Below are positions 22,171-34,389 of a DNA stretch of 64,000 nt, piece by piece; position 1 is the stretch's first letter; each line of letters opens with the position of its first letter. The position numbers and the translations under genes were made by a program. This DNA is from Vandiemenella viatica (Eukaryota; Arthropoda; Insecta; Orthoptera; Morabidae): NCBI GenBank assembly GCA_031002005.1, contig JARYHS010013631.1:68879832-68943831 (forward strand), given 5' to 3'. The notes under the pieces were generated by a model that saw only the letters and a list, made by a program, of their open reading frames with translations, did not search any database and was not told the DNA's origin.

Positions 22171-24189
22171 ATTCTCTGCTAATTTTCTGATCTTGCTGCT
22201 TGTTTACTACGTACCTAGCAGATTACTCTGATTTCATATGATGAAGTATGTCTGAGTTACTGTATCACTCTAGTTACGATATCAAAATTACCGGATATGA
22301 ATCAGCTGCATGGAATATAAAGCTTACAAAATCCTCTCTTGGGGGAAATAAAGTATGGGATCGTTAGAGCCGGTGTTAAAACAGCCTGTGTATGCATACT
22401 GAACGCGGAAGAAAATAAAGAAGTATTAAGAGCCTTCTTTCTCCCAGTTTGTTTAATCGAGATAAGCGCGCAATCCTGGAGATACGAATAATGGAAATTC
22501 CTCGGTACGGGACGCTGGTGTGGTTAATTTAAGATAAGGGGGACTGCATTCCTCGTGTGTCAAGTTAAGCAGACACGTCAGACATCAACACCAGGCGACC
22601 CTAATGAGACGGAATACTGACGCAGTCACCTTCCTGCATTCACGCCAGAATTTAGCCCGGATATCGAAGCAGACTAGACATAGTTGCAACAGTGCCGCGC
22701 GAGTTAGTTTTCTAGAGACTTATTAAGAGTTGCACTATAGCGTCAACGAACGCGTACCTATTAAACGGAAACGCAACAAAAAATTACTTATACCTTTTAC
22801 TACAGATGTTTCTTCCCTAGAGTGCAACGGGACGTATATTTAATGAATGGTCGTCGGTTACTTAGATGCAGCCGAAAAGTAATTTTTTTTTGGTTCTGTG
22901 TTTAAATTATTTTTCAAAAACTAGTATACAGTAATTAGCTACCTCCTACTCTACTGTAAACGGCGCTATCTTTGCTATATCACACGAATTTGAGCATTTT
23001 TTTATTATATAATTCTCTGTATTCTGCAAATCACAAGACTGTTAGTGAAAGAAGGCTTTGTTCCTGAAATCTCTACCACGTTCACTAAAATCACTCTAAC
23101 GGCGGAAGAAAGAACGCATATGCTCATCGGTACTGTACTTTGTTTCCCTGATTTTATCTCCTGTTATTGAGGAGCAAATGAGTTGGTGGGCGGAGTATTA
23201 TCCCAGTTCCCAGGCTTCAATGAAAATGCGAGTTGGAATGTTTGCGAATAAATTCAAACTATGTCACTTGTCTGCCTTGTAATCCTAGCCCAATCAGTGT
23301 ATAAGGTGTGTGAAAGATTCTTATGAGTCGCGCCAGAGATATTCTCTGTACTTTTTAAATTGAACCTTTTTCGATATGGATACTTTACAACAGCACTGTT
23401 TAAAAAAAAAAAAAATTTACCTGCTTTGTATATGCATTCCAGTTCTTCGAAGTTTGGCCTGTGAATCGTTAGCTGCAAGTAACATCGGAAAAGAACGAAG
23501 TTATGTGCTGATCCTATTTCCTGTTGCTTCGTTATTGCTACATATAGGCCAGCGGAGTGACCTGAGGCCAGTGGCAAATTCATGGGATAGAACCATCAGT
23601 CGGTGATGTATCTAGGGAGGGGGCTAAACGGGGCATCCAATTTATGGGATACTTTAGCTTTTTTTAAGCTAGACTCGGGATGATCCTCCAGCGGGGGCTG
23701 GAGGGCCTTCCAGCTGGAAGCCCGTGGCATTTTGCCAGTTCTGCCACCCTATTGGTACCTGTAAGGATTCTACATTCCAAAAAGTTGGACGGCCTGCATT
23801 GCACTCGTTGCAAGCGGGGTCTTCCTATTAGCTATGAGCATTCTTCCTTATTTTATTTTAAGCTGCCATTCATCACACCATGTTGATTGAATGTCTATAC
23901 AATCGGTAGTGCCCTTTTGTGTATAGACCCTTCTCCTGCGTCGACATATTGAGATAGTCCAGTTAAGAAATCTCGTATCCATTCACAAATTGGTATATAC
24001 GCTCGGATGTTCGTTAACGGGCGGTTGTGTAGAGCATGATCAAAGGGTATCTGGAAATAAAAAATAAATTTAAAAAATCACTAACCTTCGTCACGTCAAG
24101 AAAAAAACTAGAGAAGATTCATACGATATTTTGTTCCAAAATCCATATTGGTTTGGTGCAATTACTTTCTTTTAAGAATTTTATAATCT
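22171..24189. other. No recognised feature
   Basis: Mixed AT-rich DNA with open frames of up to 114 codons without motifs and a poly(A) run near 23402. Nothing else is supported. Confidence 0.5.
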
Positions 24190-24199
24190 TTGAACATAT

Positions 24200-25325
24200 T
24201 AGGGAGCGGGGCAAAGTGGTATTGGTGGTCAAAGTGGTTATGGGGGTTTTTAGGGTCAAGGAATAGTGTCATCACGCGGGAAAAAATCATAACTAGTGCT
24301 ACTTAATGCCTTTAGTTACCATGAGAAGCACGATCCGGTTAGCGTATCGTCTCTCGAAGTTATTAGAATATTTGTGATTTTTGATGAGTCTGATGTTTGG
24401 TAAGTGGTCAGTTTATGAATTTATTACTAAGATATCTGATGACTTACCGCTTCTGAAAACAAAAAATTTTTTTCAAGATTGATGTTTTTTGCTGCAAATT
24501 CCTGAGTTTCTGATTTCGTGATCATTATTCTTTGCATTGTTAAGACAGAATGACGGCGCCAAACAGGGCAAAGTGGTCACCTATTGGTGGCGGTGGCCTG
24601 ACTGCTGAGCACCGATTTTGTTTGTTCCTAGCAGATTATTAACATTAAACATTAAACATTAACATTAGATGCTTTAGTATCATGTAAAGTTGAAATGAAT
24701 ATATTAATAATAATCAGAAACAAAAGTAATTATTATTTATTTTGTGGTGGTATTTCAACGACCGGAAACTTCTTTTTCTGTGAATCCAAAGGATATTGTC
24801 GTGCAACGATAGCAGGAAAAAGCAAATGTAAAGGCAGAAACAAATGTTCTTTGCAGATGTTCACATCAAGTTCATATAAAAATATATGTGAAGCTACAAA
24901 AGCAAACAAAACGAAGAAAACAAAAAAAGAAGGAAGCTAACGTTAGATAGAAAACCACCAGGAAATCTAACCCAAAAATAGTGTTATTTAATGACTGTGA
25001 TCAAGAATACACACAGTGCCTGTACTGCAAAGAAAGTTTTTCAGCTCAAGATCACAAGAACGATGGATAGAGTGCCAAATGTATTACTTTTGGGCTCACG
25101 AACTCTGTGATGGATTTGAACGGAACAGCTATTCCTTCGTTTGTGATAATTGCAATTAAAGTGCCATTTACCCGTTATAATTTCTATTATTTACAAGTTA
25201 TACTCGTATAAATTTTTTTTAAATAAAGTACACCGTTTTAAAAATTTAGAGCGTTTTTAATCACTAATTTCTGATTTTGAAGCTAAGTGCCCACTTTGCC
25301 CGACGCAAAGTGGCCATTTGGGTAC
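24200..25325 (+). mobile_element. pogo/Tigger-like DNA transposon remnant
   Basis: GGGCAAAGTGG motifs recur at about 24206, 24568 and, inverted, at 25289-25312 (CCCACTTTGCCC, GCAAAGTGG), as is common at the ends and in the 3' region of pogo-type elements. The stretch just before the right end encodes a broken zinc-binding tail (24990-25160). The left boundary is uncertain and no DDE catalytic core is visible. Confidence 0.45.
24990..25160 (+). pseudogene. C-terminal Cys/His domain of a pogo-like transposase, frameshifted
   Basis: One frame gives QCLYCKESFS. After a shift near 25070 another gives RWIECQMYYFWAHELC and then SFVCDNCN with a stop. A C-x2-C, W-I-x-C, W-A-H-x-x-C, C-x2-C pattern is the usual C-terminal tail of pogo/jerky-like transposases and their domesticated relatives. 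One Cys of the second pair is Tyr here (CQMYY), and the internal frameshift confirms decay. The upstream catalytic core is not recognisable. Confidence 0.55.
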
Positions 25326-25539
25326 TTTTTGAAAAAAATTGGTAATTTTGGTACCAAACTTATGCAAAGTTAACTAAATTGTTATGTACTAGGATAGATG
25401 AACTTTATAACCACTGATTTTAATGCATTCAGGTATATTGTAAGTTACCTTAAAACATCCTCAAACCCCGGCCTTCCCCTATATGCCAGAAATTTCTACT
25501 GGAGTCATCGGTCGGTAATTATACCGGTCTCTTCCATCT

Positions 25540-26330
25540 TCCATCTTCTTTCTTGAGGATGAGAGTAACTCGCACCAACGGAGGAAGAGATCAGAAAGGA
25601 ACTGACTGAAAAAGGGTACAAGATTAGGTCCTTTCATCGGTTAAAAAAAGGAACAATAAGACAGAGCAAATCCATCTGCTGTCGTTATCCTAAAACCTGG
25701 CACTAAAACAGATAACGTATATAACGAAGAGATATAAAATGCAAAAATACAGTTAGAAAGATAGGAACCAAGAGGAGAACCGCTAAAATGCGTCATGTCG
25801 AAAACGCTGACAGAAAAATACTGCAACATGCCCGTCAGTTGCGTGAAACGTGCTGGCCCACGCCACACAAAATCGTGCACTATACCGAGGACACAAAAAG
25901 TAATGTGCCGCTTCCTGACGCGGGTGCCAAACCTACCAAAAACTGTTAAATACACGGAACTCAAAAGACCAACGTAACGAGGTTTCGAAGAAACAAGGCA
26001 ACCCAAACGAAATCAACAGGAAAAAAAATCACCCAGCAACCAGAGATGGCTCAAATCGGCAAAAGCCAGGACAAAACACAGGAGCACCGCCCCAAGCGAC
26101 AATAAATACTATAACACCAGGAGGAAACACTCCAAGACATCTTCCAAGGGAAAATTTCTTCAGGATCATAACAAAATTTCAAAACGTATAGGAAGCAGAA
26201 GACGAATGCGGAAAGCTATATGCGTTAACGAAAGAAACAGTCATCACTAAAATAAATCTGGCTGACAGAACAAACAAAAACTGAAGGGGTTTTCGAAATG
26301 GGTCCCAGACCGGCTAACCACAGCGATTAT
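25540..26330 (+). pseudogene. Jockey-like LINE gag (ORF1) remnant
   Basis: Near 25580-25640 the plus strand reads EEIRKELTEKGYKIRSFHRL, a block typical of Jockey/X-type gag proteins just before the knuckles. In another frame at about 25780-25920 follow PLKCVMSKT, EKYCNMPVSCVKRAG and TKSCTIPRTQKVMC, the zinc-knuckle region with some Cys lost. A basic, Lys/Gln/Ser-rich tail follows to about 26250. At least two frameshifts and several stops break it, and no matching ORF2 lies downstream before 28 kb. Family assignment is by motif only. Confidence 0.55.
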
Positions 26331-28414
26331 TTTCCCCCTTAAAATGTATAATAGGCCTCAAATTTAACCTGTCCTGTACAGGGAGACTCAGATAAACAAA
26401 GATATTTCGGTAGCGTTTTTTTTTTTCACAGAAACATAAACACACAATCACTTTACCTGCAGAGGGAAAAGCCCGTGCCTTTGTTTGAACGTGGAGGTTT
26501 GGCGTGCTTTCAGTGCGTTGACTGCTGCTTTGAATCTTGGGATAATATATTCTGCCAGGTCTATTGCATACTCACATCGCTAAAAAAAGACATTTTCTAA
26601 GACCTATCTGCCACTTCACTGACTTTTTGATATCCTGCGAAACTTTAGACACCCAGATGTATCAAAGTACTGTTAGACAACGGTCTACTCTTCTTGCAGT
26701 GTCCTTTATGTCATTAATCTGCCACACTTAGAGGTTTCAAAAAAGGGGGCGAGTCCCCCCCCCCCAAGGAGACGCGATGACATGTCAGGAAAGAGGGGGG
26801 CGGGGGGCGGAGTGCAATGTAGTTATGAAGCTTCGCCAGAATGTCCTAGCTCTACACCGTCGCAAGTACTGTCTCCGGAAACCTTTATTCTAACATCACC
26901 TTCTTGAGTTTCCTCTGAAATGTCGTTTTTAGTACTGAAAAGTAGGCATTTACTCATTAAGTCATTAATAATAAAATTGTATCCCGTGCGAGGGGCGTAG
27001 AAAATGGGCGTATCCAGCGAGGGGCAGGGGGCGGGGCTGCTGCCACCCCCTCCCCCCCCCTCTCTAGAAGAAAAATTAAGTTGTCTTCAGTATGCTTCGA
27101 CGAGTGAAGAACTGGCTCGATTATGCCTAAAGAAAGTGCACGAAATTTCGTGAAAGGACACCGTGACATATTGAGAAACAAAGCTATTGAAATTTTTTCT
27201 AAGACGATTAATGTTTACATAAACTATAACCGAGTTACGATCTTAATTCACTGCATAGTAGGTCCTTAGATTAATATAGTAATCCAACCACTTAATCTAT
27301 AATAAAAATAGTTTCCTCAATAGGTTTGAGTTTCGTTTTGAAAGAAATCATGTTTCAGTGCCCCACCCCACTTCCTCAAAACCAATACGAATTGCCCCGC
27401 CTCCCCTTGCTCAAATCTTGCCCTCCTCCATCGTTCTAGTTCTCATCCTGGATACGCTCTTGGCGTGGGAAGAATTTTTGGCGGAAAGGGGGGGAGGGGA
27501 TATACGAAGAACGTTGGAAACCCCTACTCTTAACCTTCTATCCTCATCATTCTGGTTTGGTAATATCCGTTTCTTACGAAAATATTTAATCGCAGCACAA
27601 TTTTTTCATCACCTATCGCGAAATAAAAGGTCGTTCCTGAATGTTGTAACTTTGAACAATATTATAAAAGTACAATAATTCTGTACACTTTTTGCAGGTT
27701 TATACTAAATGGTTTTCCTGATAAGAACACAATCTTGAGATACGACACTCGTAGGTATCTTCCGACTGACGATATACTAATTGGTGCACTCGACTGACAA
27801 TTTTTGAAGACTGCACGTTTCAGTGATATAAGAAATGAGCGCCGCGGTGTTCCTATTTTTAGACTGACAGCGCGGTGTGGCTGTCGTGTTTTTTGGTTCC
27901 CCGTGGCGCTGCGGTTAGCCAGTTTGTCTTACAAGCGGCGCCATGGGAACAGCTTCCAAGCTGTCTGGTGCTAGTAATGAAGAAAATCGTCCCTAAGATC
28001 GATCGCGGCTGCATCAGCCGCTATCGATAGTGGCAACTGATGTAACCTTGGGAACCACTGTCCTAGGGACCTTGCTTCAATGCCCGGTCCTGCTGTCTAG
28101 TGGTCGATCTTTTATGGTTTCCAGAAATTCTTCTTGGAGAATGCCATTGTGGAGTCGTTATAAAAGTCATGACCAGGTTTCTTTTCATTCTTGCCAACAT
28201 CCTATTTCGGCTCTGACACCACTGTGAACGGACTCTAAAGCCATAATTTAGATAAGGAAAATGGCTCGCCTTGACATGCAAAATCCTCGACGTCTAGCAA
28301 TATCCCTCTCCGCCTTTGTATTTGTAGGATTTTCACAGTCATTTCCTTACCAGTTACCTCCAGAATGTTATTTATTTGCCGGGCCACTGAAGTTTCACTA
28401 TCTTTAGCGCAATG
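26331..28414. other. No recognised gene; G- and C-tracts
   Basis: Homopolymer-rich patches lie at about 26745-26815 and 27020-27062. The stretch next to the LINE (27850-28414) is its insertion target. An open frame of about 60 codons on the minus strand at 28235-28420 has no motif I recognise. Confidence 0.5.
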
Positions 28415-28426
28415 TTTCAAATGCTT

Positions 28427-29536
28427 AGGGACCTTATGGATTTAGAGACCGAGGAACTCCTTAAGGAGTGGTCCAAAGATCATGTGGTCGAGGTTCGCCA
28501 GATAAAACGAAAGGTTAACGGCAGTCTTGAGAAGACAGCCACCTTCGTCCTGACGTTCGACACTCCGACGTTGCCCAAAAACATCAAGGCAGGATATTTG
28601 AATTTGAATATCCGTCCGTATGTGCCGGACCCAATGCGCTGCTTTAAGTACCAGCGGTTCGGCCATACGACGGCGACCTGCAAGGGTAACCCCACCTGTG
28701 GGAAGTGCGGAAAGGCGGCTCATGAGCCAGGCACTAGCTGCACGCTCCCACAGGTGTGTGTGAACTACTCCGGGGCACATCCAGCCTGGAGCAGGGAGTG
28801 TCGATTGTATCTGGAGGAAAAAAAGATACAGGAGTTGAAAACGAAAGAGCGGATTTCGTATGGCGAAGCCAAGAAGCAGTTTAAGGCTCTGGCTCCACCA
28901 GTCTTCGCTACCAGCTTCGCGAAGACGTTATCAACTCCCGTCAGGAAAGAAAGTGTCACTACCCAGACGTCCGTTGCGGACATGGGCACAAGTCCAATGT
29001 GCTCATGTCAATGCAGATGTGGTGCCACACCCATCAAGGTCATTACACCTAGGACCTCGGACGTCGGTAGCAACTCTCTGACGAACTCGACCATATCGAC
29101 AGTAAGTTCAGCAAGTCCACCAGCTAAGGCACAGCCATACGTTACAGTAGCTACTGTCGTGGGTGCCTCTGCACCAGCAGAAAGAGCACCCATTGCAGAA
29201 GCATTACCTGCAGCAAATGTAGCAAAGGCAACGCCATCTGCCAGTAGCGGATGGCAAACTGTGCAGAAAGTTCGGGGTCCGAAATTCAAACATACGGACC
29301 CCACCATGTTCTTAAAGTCCCCTTCTACATCTCCTCCCAGTTCCCCAACTGGCAGGGAGAAGAAGGGGAATAGGCCTCAGCGGAATAAAAATCCGCACGA
29401 TTCTGAGGCCTTAGAACAAGTGTCGTCTTCGGACCCAGAAGACGACATAATGCTGGTGGACGAACATAGTTCCGTTCCTCAGCAATCGCATGCGCAGGAC
29501 CCACCCGACCCGGGGCGGGTGGTTTTAAATAGGTAG
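28427..29536 (+). pseudogene. LINE gag (ORF1), 5'-truncated, damaged zinc knuckles
   Basis: Gag binds the element RNA. The open frame begins with an ATG at 28412 that lies in the target site, so its first residues are not gag. The gag homology starts at about DLMDLETEEL, a segment normally mid-protein. Three CCHC knuckles follow: CFKYQRFGHTTATC, CGKCGKAAHEPGTSC and CVNYSGAHPAWSREC. Knuckles one and three each have Tyr where the second Cys belongs (TGC to TAC), which should abolish zinc binding. The remainder is an Ala/Pro/Ser-rich tail with an acidic end. The stop at 29534-29536 sits one base before the ORF2 ATG, suggesting reinitiation in intact relatives. Confidence 0.85.
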
Positions 29537-29537
29537 A

Positions 29538-32500
29538 ATGGCTCCCATACTTCAGTGGAACGTTAACGGCTTTCAGGCTCACAAAGAGGAAGTCCAACTC
29601 TTAGCACGGTCTGATCCTTTGTGTCTCTGTCTGCAAGAGACACATTTCAGACCGCTACACCAGCCAGTGCTAAGAGGATATGACATATTCCGAAAGGACG
29701 ATACCGAGGGTGATCGAGCTAAGGGAGGAGTGGCGGTGTTGGTCCGAAACACTGTCTACTCCGAACCCGTTGCTCTCACCTCCACATTACAAGCAGTAGC
29801 GGTGAAAATACACGGTCCAATCCAACTGACCGTATGCTCTGTCTATCTGCCAACCAGTGTGTCTGTCGGCTACGACGACCTGGTTGGCATTATACGACAA
29901 CTCACTCGGCCCTTTCTCCTTTTGGGAGATTTCAACGCCCACAGTGCGTTGGGGTTCCACCACCGATTGCCCCAGGGGCCGAGTGGTTGGTAGATTGATA
30001 GAGCAGGAGGAAATTTGTATCCTGAATACAGGGCAAATGACTCATTTCACCACTGCTACCGGTACGTCTTCTGCCATTGACCTTTCCTTGAGTTCCCCCT
30101 CAATAGCGGACTCCGTGCAGTGGGAGGTGGATCGCGACCTACATGGTAGCGACCACTTCCCAATTTGGGTGCACGTTGAGTGTGAACGTGGAGGAGGAAA
30201 TAACCGACGTAAATGGAACGTCAGTTGTGCAGATTGGCAGCTCTACTGCCGTGCTGTACAACTGCAACCCTGTGGCAGTATACAGGAGAAGTTGAATCAC
30301 TTCACAGAAGTGATTCACCGTGCAGCTGACGTTTCCATGCCGAAGAGCTCCGGAACGCTGCGAAGGACGCCCGTCCCCTGGTGGAACGATGAATGTCGTT
30401 CCGCCATCCAGGGTCGCAGACGGGCGTTGCGTCGCTTTAGGTTGTGCTCCACATCTGACAACCTAGCAGCGTTCCGTATTGCCAGAGCTAAGGCGCGTCG
30501 AGTTATTAAGGAGAGCAAGAAGAGGTCATGGCAGAACTTTGTGAGCAATATAAATCGTTCCACGCCTTCGTCGAAAGTATGGGAGTCCATTCGCCGTATA
30601 TCTGGAAGGTACTCCCGCCCACCAGTATCTGGGTTACTGGATCACGGACGGATAATTACTGACGAACGAAGCATAGCGCAGCTGATGGCGGAGAACTTTG
30701 CCGCCATCACTTCGTCCGCTAACTTTGACCCTCGGTTTCAGCGACGTAGAGTCGCTGCCGAGAGGCGCCCGCTGTGCTTCGATTCGTCGAATTCAGAGGC
30801 CTACAACTGCCCATTCACATCTTGGGAGCTGGAGAGTGCGTTGAACAGCGCAAATGACACTGCTCCAGGGCCTGATTTGATCCAGTACCAGATGCTGAGG
30901 CATCTCAGTAAGGATGCTAAAAAGTACCTTCTAGATATTTTTAACGACATTTGGACCGGAGGACACTTCCCCGACTCGTGGAAAGAAGCAACATTAATTC
31001 CCATTTTAAAACCTGGCAAGGACAAATTGTTGCCAGGTAGTTATCGTAGTATTGCCTTGACTAGCTGCGTGGGGAAGACACTGGAGAGGATGGTGAATCG
31101 CCGCCTCGTCTGGTGTCTTGAATCCCGTAATCTCCTGAGCCGCTTTCAGTGTGGATTCAGGAAGTTCCGTTCCACCTTGGACAACCTGATCCTCCTGGAG
31201 GCGGCAATACAGGATGCGTTCATCCGCAGCCAACACCTCGTGGGTGTTTTTTTCGATCTTGAAAAGGCTTACGATACTACCTGGCGGCATGTTATTTTAA
31301 AACAGCTACATGAATGGGGTTTTAGGGGTAACCTTCCCCGTTTTTTAAAATCTTTATCTGGTCGTTGCTTCCGGTACCGAGTCGGTAGTGAAGTGTCTGA
31401 TCTTTTTATTCAGGAAAACGGTGTCCCTCAGGGGTCAGTTTTAAGCGTTACACTTTTTGCCATCGCTATTAATAGCATAGCAGCCATTATAAGGAGTCCC
31501 CTACGGTACTCCTTATATGTGGACGACTTTTTAATTTTTATCGTAGCGTCCAGCCTGAGAAGCGCTGAGCGGCAGTTGCAACTCACGCTGAACAGGCTGG
31601 ATGAATGGTCAGTGCACACCGGTTTTCGTTTCTCCGCTGAGAAAACCCGGTGTGTACTTTTTACTCGCAGCAGGAGCCTTTTACTAGAGCCTCACCTTAC
31701 CCTGAGGAACACCGTTTTAAGTTTTAGTGATAGTGTTAGATTTCTGGGCCTCATTTTTGACACAAGGCTTAACTGGCTTGCGCATCTAAAAGATGTGAGA
31801 GCCAGGGCCTTAAAAGCTCTTAACCTTTTAAAATGTCTGTGTGGCAGGTCATGGGGCGCTGACCGCTCCTGCCTGCTACAATTTTACAGAGCCTTTGTAC
31901 GGTCACGGTTGGAATACGGTTGTATAGTCTATGGTTCGACACGGGACAGTTATCTGCGTATATTGGATAGTGTCCACCATGCAGGAATTCGGCTCGCCAT
32001 AGGTGCATATCGCACCAGCCCTATTGTCAGCATTTGTGCTGACTCTGGCGAGCCGCCGCTTACCATCCGTCGGCAACTCCTCATGGTGAGACACTACCTC
32101 CATGTTGCCATAACACCTGGCAGTCCCGTGTACGACATAGTTTTGCATCCTAACTACGAGCGGCTCTATACCAACCGGCATAGAGCCACTAAACCATTCA
32201 GCTACCGTACAAAGGCTATTTTAGAACAATGCGGATTCGAGCTTCCTTCTTTTTATCACCAGGGTTGGAGTAAATCTCCTCCCTGGCTTTTAAAGAGGCC
32301 CAGAATGATTTTAGAATTATCGCGGTACAACAAGCTGTGTACCGCCGATAATGTTTTTATCAGAATTTTTAGGGATGTTTTAAACCAGTATTCCACGTTT
32401 ACCCCGGTGTATACGGATGGGTCTAAGCAGGCTAACTGAGTTGGTTGCTCCGTAGTGTTCCCTCGAGCGACTTACACATTCAAATTGGACGGCAGGTGCA

Positions 32501-33367
32501 GCGTTTACACTGCCGAATGCTATGCCGTGCTGAAGTCGCTCCAGCATATGAAAGTAATGCGCGATAAGTTGTTCATCATATGCTGTGATTCCCTCAGTTG
32601 TATTCAGGCCATAGGAAATATGTATCCAGCAGATCGTCTAGTCCAGGACATCCAGGACGCCCTCCTTTCCCTTCAATCTCGTGGAAAGGAGGTGTTATTC
32701 TGCTGGGTACCGGGCCATGTGGGAATCAGAGGGAACGAGGCAGCTGATCAAGCTGCCAAGTTAGCCTGCGACAAGGTCAGAACCGACTTTGAACCGGTCC
32801 CAAAGTCAGACCTTGCCTCGGCGGCGAAGAGATTTATTTTGATGTTTGGCAGAGGCAGTGGCTGAAGTTGAGCATAATAAGCTCCGGCTGGTCAAACCGA
32901 CCGTTCAGCCGTGGAGCAGCTCCTTCCAGCGGGCGAGGAGGGATGAGGTTCTCCTTACTCGCCTCCGAATAGGGCACTGTCCTCTGACGCACAGCTTTCT
33001 TCTCCGCCGAGAGGACCCTCCGGAATGTGATGCTTGTGGCGTACCTTTGACGGTGCGCCAAATTTTAACTGTATGTGTATTGTTTTTAGATCTAAGGGCA
33101 GACGTTTGCTTAGCCAACGATCTGTCCGTTATTTTAAACGATGATCGTGACAGCGTGGCTAAAGTTTTAAAGTTTGTTGCTTGGCCGTCTTGTCCCAAAA
33201 ATTTTGGGCAGATCGGCCTAGGTTTTAAATTGGATTGGTGGCCGTTTACAACCACCAATCCAAGTACTGATTTTACTTGTGACATTGCTTATACGGCTGG
33301 CCCTTTTACAGCCAGCCATCTAACTTGTTTTTTAACCTGGTTGGCCCATCTACAGCCAACCAGTTAA
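29538..33367 (+). pseudogene. LINE ORF2 (endonuclease, RT, RNase H), broken
   Basis: The endonuclease starts at ATG 29538 (ILQWNVNGFQ, CLQETHF, GDFNAHS). A frameshift near 29945-29955 moves the rest (AIDLSL, GSDHFPI) to another frame. Reverse transcriptase follows to about 31900, with APGPDLIQYQML, ILKPGKDKLLPGSYR, CGFRKFRSTLD, FFDLEKAYD, GVPQGSVL and YVDD at about 31516. RNase H begins at VYTDGSK and is cut by a TGA at 32437-32439. It continues in the same frame with AECYA, CCDSLSC and WVPGHVGIRGNEAADQAAK. A second frameshift near 32840-32870 leads to the C-terminal Cys-rich tail (RIGHCPLTHSFLL, CDACGVPLTVRQIL) and a stop at 33365-33367. Catalytic motifs survive, so decay is recent. Confidence 0.9.
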
Positions 33368-33526
33368 TGTATGTAATTTTATATTTTAGTCACAGTTTCG
33401 TATTTATGTTGCCGTCTGCGTGGCCGACCTGTTTACAGTCGGCCAGGCAGACGGTATTTAGTTAGTATGTTAGTATTTTATTGTGCTGTCTCTGTGGCCG
33501 ACCCCTTTACAGTCGGCCACACAGAC
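33230..33526 (+). other. Ladder of five hairpins at LINE 3' end
   Basis: Five inverted repeats lie in a row, with stem pairs 33230-33241/33252-33263, 33295-33301/33311-33317, 33337-33345/33355-33363, 33412-33428/33438-33454 (one mismatch) and 33488-33502/33512-33526 (one mismatch). The stems are almost wholly different in the first three, and all are perfect over 7-12 bp in the inner part. The loops are nearly the same: CCGTTTACAA, CCTTTTACA, CCATCTACA, CTGTTTACA and CCCTTTACA. The first three overlap the end of ORF2; the last two are in the untranslated region. Different stems with a kept loop argue for selection on RNA structure. Confidence 0.85.
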
Positions 33527-33560
33527 GGCAATTTTGCCACGTTGTCACGCCTGGTTTATG

Positions 33561-33597
33561 TTAGGGCGCTAATGACCCCGTCGTCGACGCGCCCTAA
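33561..33597 (+). other. Terminal hairpin of LINE
   Basis: TTAGGGCGC pairs perfectly with GCGCCCTAA across a 19-base loop, twelve bases before the element's 3' end. A stem here is a likely recognition structure for reverse transcription. Confidence 0.75.
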
Positions 33598-33621
33598 AAC
33601 TTCAACAACTTTCAAATGCTT

Positions 33622-34389
33622 CGTTCTTTATACTTTTAAACTTTTCCATCAACCGAAGTAAGACTTCTACTCTAGTCAGAATCCGCTGCCAAGAGTTGTT
33701 TCAGGATGTACTATTTGTAATTTAACTAGGCTCTTAGGCTTTGGTACCTATTATAGTCCCTTTGTTAAATAACTGAACGTTGTTTCACCTTCTACTGTTA
33801 CTGTAAAACTGCAGAGATTAGTCAGAAACACTGAAACGGATTCCAGCAGTCTTTGATATCTTGAGTGTGCATATATGAACAGAAATGGCAATTATTACAG
33901 AGTACACATGATGGGATATTGTGCAACGTAGAGTTCTTCGATTGTAGGCTACTTTTAGAAGTTTTCCATCCAATAGCTTTGTCGACTAAAGATTTCACGA
34001 ACAAATATTTGAGCCACGGACCGAAAAACTTCCAGTATTTGGTATTGTGCTACAGCCACAATGTACCAATTATTATTTTGAAAATTGACTGAGCTTCAAG
34101 TTTTTTCTTAATGATAGAGATGGGAGTTCCAAAAGCAACTGAAAATTTTCGATGAAACAAATCACAAAGGGAAACAAAGACTGCTAATCACAAGGTCTTA
34201 AATAAACATTCGTATGATACAAGTGGCTGGAGTCGTAAGCGATCCCTCTCATTTATTTATCTTATGGCCTATGAGCACATGATCAATAATACAATTATAT
34301 AAAATTGTTTCATACTAGTAAAATGTAACATTAATTATAGTTAAAATTCAAAATCGGCGTATTACAGCCAATGTAAAGCTTCATTTGAA
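33622..34389. other. AT-rich sequence, nothing recognised
   Basis: This is the flank of the LINE target site. No motif or repeat end is seen. Confidence 0.5.

Larger units (their letters stand above)
28427..33609 (+). mobile_element. 5'-truncated I-group-like LINE with 12-bp target duplication
   Basis: TTTCAAATGCTT occurs directly before (28415-28426) and after (33610-33621) the element, so both ends are exact. The body holds the C-terminal two thirds of gag, then ORF2 one base after the gag stop (TAG A ATG), then a structured 3' end finishing in TTCAACAAC without poly(A). The 5' truncation falls inside gag, as expected of incomplete reverse transcription. ORF2 has two frameshifts and one nonsense codon, so it is dead. 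RNase H, three gag knuckles and the non-poly(A) end fit the I/Nimb-like group; the clade is inferred. Confidence 0.9.
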
